A stretch of 64,000 bases of DNA from Pseudomonadota bacterium. GTDB lineage: Bacteria; Pseudomonadota; Alphaproteobacteria; Caulobacterales; Caulobacteraceae. Under the pieces are notes generated by a model, which made no database searches, had not been told where the DNA came from, and saw only the letters and a program-made list of their open reading frames with translations. Position numbers and translations under genes: made by a program. This document shows, piece after piece, positions 60,886-64,000 of this stretch (the first letter of the stretch is position 1; each line of letters starts with the position of its first letter). Location of the stretch: the NCBI GenBank assembly GCA_018241995.1, contig JAFECT010000003.1:1-64000 (forward strand). Direction: 5' to 3'.

Positions 60886-62355
60886 CTAGCGAGGGTCGCC
60901 CTCGGTCAGCATCAGCCGCTCGTAGAAGCCCACCGCGCGCTTCAGGTTCTCCAGGCTCATGTGCTCGTTGACGCCATGGAACATCTCGATCTCGGCCGCC
61001 TCGATGCGGATCGGCTGGAAGCGGTAGATGTCGCGTGTGACCAGGCTCATGTGGCGCGCGTCCGTGGCGCCGTTGAACAGGCTGGGCGCCGGGCGCGCGG
61101 CGGTCTCCTGGGCGGCCAGGGTGGAGAGCACGCGCCAGGCTTCCGAGCGGGTGGAGGCGACCGGCGAGGCCTCCGCCGCATTAGGGTTCCAGGCCAGTTC
61201 CACGTCCAGGCCTCTCACGTCGCGCCGGGCGCGGGCCATCACCGAGGCTAAGGTGTCGCGCGGGTGCAGGCGGTAGTTGATCAGGGCCGTGGCCGTCTGC
61301 GGCAGCACGTTCTCCTTGGGGCTGCCTTCCAGCACGGTCGGAGCGATGGTGGTGCGCAGGGTCGCGCCCGCGGCGGGCACGGCGCCCATTTTCCTGGCGA
61401 TCAGCCCGCCGAACAGCCAGTCGTTGGCGATCAGGGCGCGGGTGGTCGGATTGGCGTCCGCCGCCAGCACCCGCACCATGTCCGCGCCCGGCCCGTCGAA
61501 GCGGAGGGGAAAGCGGTCCGAGGCGATGCGGTCCACCGCCTTGGCCAGCACCTGCACGGCGGTCTCATCCGGCGGAGCGGAGGAATGCCCGCCCTTGCCG
61601 TGGGCGGTGATGCGCAGGGTGGCGTAGCCCTTTTCCGAGATGCCGATCGGGGCGATGGGCTTGTTGTTCAGCGGGTCGTGGCCCAGCGCCAGCATGCCCT
61701 CGTCGAGCACGAACTCGGGCGTGATGTTCTGCGCCTTGAACCAGGCCGCGGCTGCGCGGGCGCCCGAACCCAGCACCTCCTCGTCATGGCCGGAGACGAT
61801 CATGATGGTTCGGCGCGGCTTGAAGCCCTTCGCGGCCAGGGCGTCGGCAGTCTCCATCAGCCCGATCAGTGAGCCCTTGTCGTCGACCGAGCCCCGGCCC
61901 CAGACCGCGCCCTCGGCGATCTCTCCGGAGAAGGGGGCGTGACGCCAGCGGCCCAGGGTCTCGACCTCGACCGGCACCACGTCCTGGTGCGCCATCAGCA
62001 CCATCGGCTTGAGCGAGGGGTCCGAGCCTTTCCAGGTCCAGATCAGGGTGCGGCCGAGATCCTGGCGCGTCATGGCCGCGTTGGCATGAGGGTAGGCGGT
62101 GCGCAGCCAGTCATGGAAGCGATCCCACTGGCTCCAGTCGTTCTTCGAGGCGTCCTGGTTCGAGACGGTCCGGAAGCGGATGGCCTCGGACAGGTGACGG
62201 GCGGCGCCGGCCACATCCACCTCGACCGGCGGCGCGACATGAGCCGCGGGCGGGGGCACGGGCGGCTTCCAGGTCGCCGCGCGGACCGCAATCGCCAACA
62301 CCAGCAGAAGCAGCGCGCCCAGCAGCACGCCTCCGATCTTCAGCACGCCCTTCAT
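60886..62355 (-). CDS. M20 family carboxypeptidase (PM20D1-like)
   Basis: A 489-residue zinc peptidase with an N-terminal membrane/signal helix (IGGVLLGALLLLVLAIAV). Zinc and catalytic motifs are complete: MVLMAHQDVVPVE (His, Asp), GRGSVDDKGSL (bridging Asp), SGHDEEVLGSG (Glu pair), EFVLDEGM and a C-terminal MFHGVNEHM (His). The dimerisation lid domain lies at about 245-365. It hydrolyses N-acyl or short peptides in the periplasm. GGGGAGGGGCGA precedes the ATG. Confidence 0.92.
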   Translation of the reverse strand: MKGVLKIGGVLLGALLLLVLAIAVRAATWKPPVPPPAAHVAPPVEVDVAGAARHLSEAIRFRTVSNQDASKNDWSQWDRFHDWLRTAYPHANAAMTRQDLGRTLIWTWKGSDPSLKPMVLMAHQDVVPVEVETLGRWRHAPFSGEIAEGAVWGRGSVDDKGSLIGLMETADALAAKGFKPRRTIMIVSGHDEEVLGSGARAAAAWFKAQNITPEFVLDEGMLALGHDPLNNKPIAPIGISEKGYATLRITAHGKGGHSSAPPDETAVQVLAKAVDRIASDRFPLRFDGPGADMVRVLAADANPTTRALIANDWLFGGLIARKMGAVPAAGATLRTTIAPTVLEGSPKENVLPQTATALINYRLHPRDTLASVMARARRDVRGLDVELAWNPNAAEASPVASTRSEAWRVLSTLAAQETAARPAPSLFNGATDARHMSLVTRDIYRFQPIRIEAAEIEMFHGVNEHMSLENLKRAVGFYERLMLTEGDPR

Positions 62356-62501
62356 TCGCCCCTCCCCCGAGGACCCGCATCGCCGCGCGGGATTGCCGTG
62401 AGACGCTAGCAGCGGAGCAGCCGCGGCGGGACTCCGAAATCCGCGCCTCTGGCGCCGCTTCGATTCTGCGCTAGGCTCCGCCGACCTTGGGGAGGATCAA
62501 C

Positions 62502-64000
62502 ATGCAAAGCGGTGGTGCGGGCGCGGATCGGCGCGCGGTGTTGGGCATGGGCGCGGCGGCGGCCGTGACGCTGGCGGCGCCGGCGATCGCACGGGTGGCT
62601 TCGACGGACATGGGGCGCATTCGCGCCGAGATCGACAAGCGCCAGGACGAGGCGGTCGAGCGGCTGCGCAGTTGGATCGCGCTGCCGGGCATCGCGGCCG
62701 AGAACCGCAACATGGCCGAGGCCTGCGACCAGACCATGAAGCTGCTCTCCGACGCCGGCTTTCAGCACGTGGAGAAGGTCCCCACCGACGGCCATCCGGG
62801 CATCTTCGCCACCCTCGACGCCGGCGCCAAGAAGACCGTGGCGCTATACTTCATGTACGACGTCAAGCAGTTCGACCCGGCGGAATGGTCGTCTCCGCCT
62901 CTGGCGGGCGCCATCGTCGAGCGGCCGGGCCTGGGCAAGGTGATGATCGGCCGCGGCGCCGTGAACCAGAAGGGGCCGGAGGCCACTTTCCTCGCCGCGC
63001 TGCACGCGATCCGCGCCGCGGGCCAGAAGCTGCCGGTCAATCTGGTCCTGGTGGCCGAGGGCGAGGAGGAGATCGGCTCCCCGCACTTCCATCAGGTGGT
63101 GCAGCGGCCCGATATCGCAGCGGCCTTGAGGCGTTGCCGCGAGGTCTACATGCCCTTCGCCTCGCAGAACCCGTCGGATGGCGGCGTCACCGTCTACCTC
63201 GGCGCCAAGGGCGTGGTGGAGATGGAGCTGATCTCGTCCGGCGCCCGCTGGGGCCGGGGGCCTGAGAAGGACATCCATTCCAGCGAAAAGGCGCGGCTGG
63301 ACAGCCCGGCCTGGCACCTGGTCAAGGCGCTCTCGACCCTGGTCAGCGAGGACGGCAACGACATCGCCATCCCAGGCTACGCCGCCAAGGCGCGGCCGCT
63401 ATCGCCGACCGAAAAGGCCATGATCGCCGAGGTGGCGCGGCGCACCTCGGAAGCGGGGGCCATGAAGCAGATGGGGGTCAAGCACTGGGTGCACGACCTC
63501 GACTGGCAGGGCGCGCTGGAGCGGCTGGCGGCGGTCCCGACCATCAATATCGAAGGCCTGGTCGGCGGCTATACCGGCATGGGCGGCAAGACCATCCTGC
63601 CGGGCAAGGCCACGGCCAAGCTCGACCTGCGCCTGGTGCCCGATATGACGGCCAAGGAGGCCGCCGCCGCGATCCGCGCGCACCTGGACCGGAACGGCTT
63701 CGCCGACATCGAGATGAAGGTCTCCGGCGGCTATGACCCGACCTCGACGCCGGCCGACTCCGCGCTGATCCGCACCGAGATCGAGGTCTATCGCAAGAAC
63801 GGCATCGACCCGGTGATCCTGCCCAGGCTCGCGGGCTCCTGGCCGGGCTATGTCTTCACCGGCGCCCCGCTGAACATGCCCGCGGGCCACTTCGGCCTCG
63901 GCCACGGCAACGGGGCGCATGCGCCGGACGAGTACTACCTGATCGAGTCGGCCAATCCGAAGGTGCAGGGCATGGCCGGCGCGGCCTACTCCCACGTGGA
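62502..64000 (+). CDS. M20-family peptidase-like protein, 3' end beyond window
   Basis: At least 499 residues; no stop before the window ends. Tat-like leader (DRRAVLGMGAAAAVTLAAPAIA). The M20 fold is visible, but ligands differ: YFMYDVKQFDP has Met118 where the zinc His stands before the conserved Asp120, and GRGAVNQKGPE has Asn155 for the bridging Asp. EGEEEIGS (Glu188/189) and a C-terminal AGHFGLGHGNGAHAPDEYY are kept. It could use one metal or be a substrate-binding variant. GGGGAGGATC precedes the ATG. Divergent from the other M20 gene. Confidence 0.85.
   Translation, partial: MQSGGAGADRRAVLGMGAAAAVTLAAPAIARVASTDMGRIRAEIDKRQDEAVERLRSWIALPGIAAENRNMAEACDQTMKLLSDAGFQHVEKVPTDGHPGIFATLDAGAKKTVALYFMYDVKQFDPAEWSSPPLAGAIVERPGLGKVMIGRGAVNQKGPEATFLAALHAIRAAGQKLPVNLVLVAEGEEEIGSPHFHQVVQRPDIAAALRRCREVYMPFASQNPSDGGVTVYLGAKGVVEMELISSGARWGRGPEKDIHSSEKARLDSPAWHLVKALSTLVSEDGNDIAIPGYAAKARPLSPTEKAMIAEVARRTSEAGAMKQMGVKHWVHDLDWQGALERLAAVPTINIEGLVGGYTGMGGKTILPGKATAKLDLRLVPDMTAKEAAAAIRAHLDRNGFADIEMKVSGGYDPTSTPADSALIRTEIEVYRKNGIDPVILPRLAGSWPGYVFTGAPLNMPAGHFGLGHGNGAHAPDEYYLIESANPKVQGMAGAAYSHV

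Overview
The window is high-G+C DNA with genes packed tightly on both strands and many 4-bp ATGA/TTGA start-stop overlaps. Gene content (PhaR/PhaA/PhaB, an HTH-fused citrate synthase, Coq7-type ubiquinone hydroxylase, GluQRS, DUF885 and S10 peptidases, RcnB-like and glycine-zipper envelope proteins), a tRNA promoter of the alphaproteobacterial TTGAC..GCTANA type and CtrA-like motifs (TTAN-N7-TTAA) point to an alphaproteobacterium of the Caulobacterales, probably Caulobacter or Phenylobacterium. This assignment is inferred from family recognition and not from a database search. The DNA looks like ordinary chromosome: I see no insertion sequence, integrase, prophage module, CRISPR array, rRNA or replication origin.

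Layout. 0-3.4 kb: GtrA-like membrane protein, a NifU/IscU-like scaffold, yidD and thrS. 3.4-6.4 kb: DUF2306 membrane protein and two divergent citrate synthase paralogues, one fused to a MerR/excisionase-type DNA-binding domain, with two palindromes between them. 6.4-10.4 kb: HMG-CoA-lyase-like enzyme, GT39 and GT2 glycosyltransferases, a small membrane protein and a clear terminator. 10.5-16.3 kb: an upstream region with two CtrA-like motifs, then a 1750-residue autotransporter-type adhesin (TIG, four He_PIG and about eight cadherin-like repeats, then a C-terminal beta-barrel). 16.3-19.6 kb: polyhydroxybutyrate locus (unknown-phaR divergent from phaA-phaB). 19.6-26.7 kb: mixed housekeeping and accessory enzymes. 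26.7-35.5 kb: a run of exported hydrolases (beta-lactamase fold, DUF885, alpha/beta hydrolase, S10 carboxypeptidase) interrupted by gluQ and an HNH nuclease. 35.6-39.7 kb: small envelope proteins, a lipoprotein, coupled dsbB-coq7 and a VTT-family protein. 39.8-47.2 kb: tyrosine/homogentisate catabolism (marR-hpd-...-hmgA-...-fumarylacetoacetase) with small unknown genes inserted, one of them of lower G+C. 47.6 kb: tRNA-Leu(CAA). 48-54.4 kb: old-yellow-enzyme/dienoyl-CoA-reductase-like flavoprotein, DUF2267, collagen-like RcnB protein, nitroreductase and a DUF4199 plus membrane-LuxR pair. 54.5-64 kb: secreted protein, ppa, esterase, TPR protein, a 37-residue membrane peptide, sixA-pyrD, an HSL-family protein lacking its catalytic His, and two M20 peptidases (the second cut by the window end).

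The best leads for something under-described are: the divergent citrate synthase pair with its built-in DNA-binding domain and intergenic palindromes; the adhesin region with a 25-codon membrane ORF and CtrA-like boxes; the three-hairpin cluster before sixA; and several enzymes with replaced catalytic or metal-binding residues.
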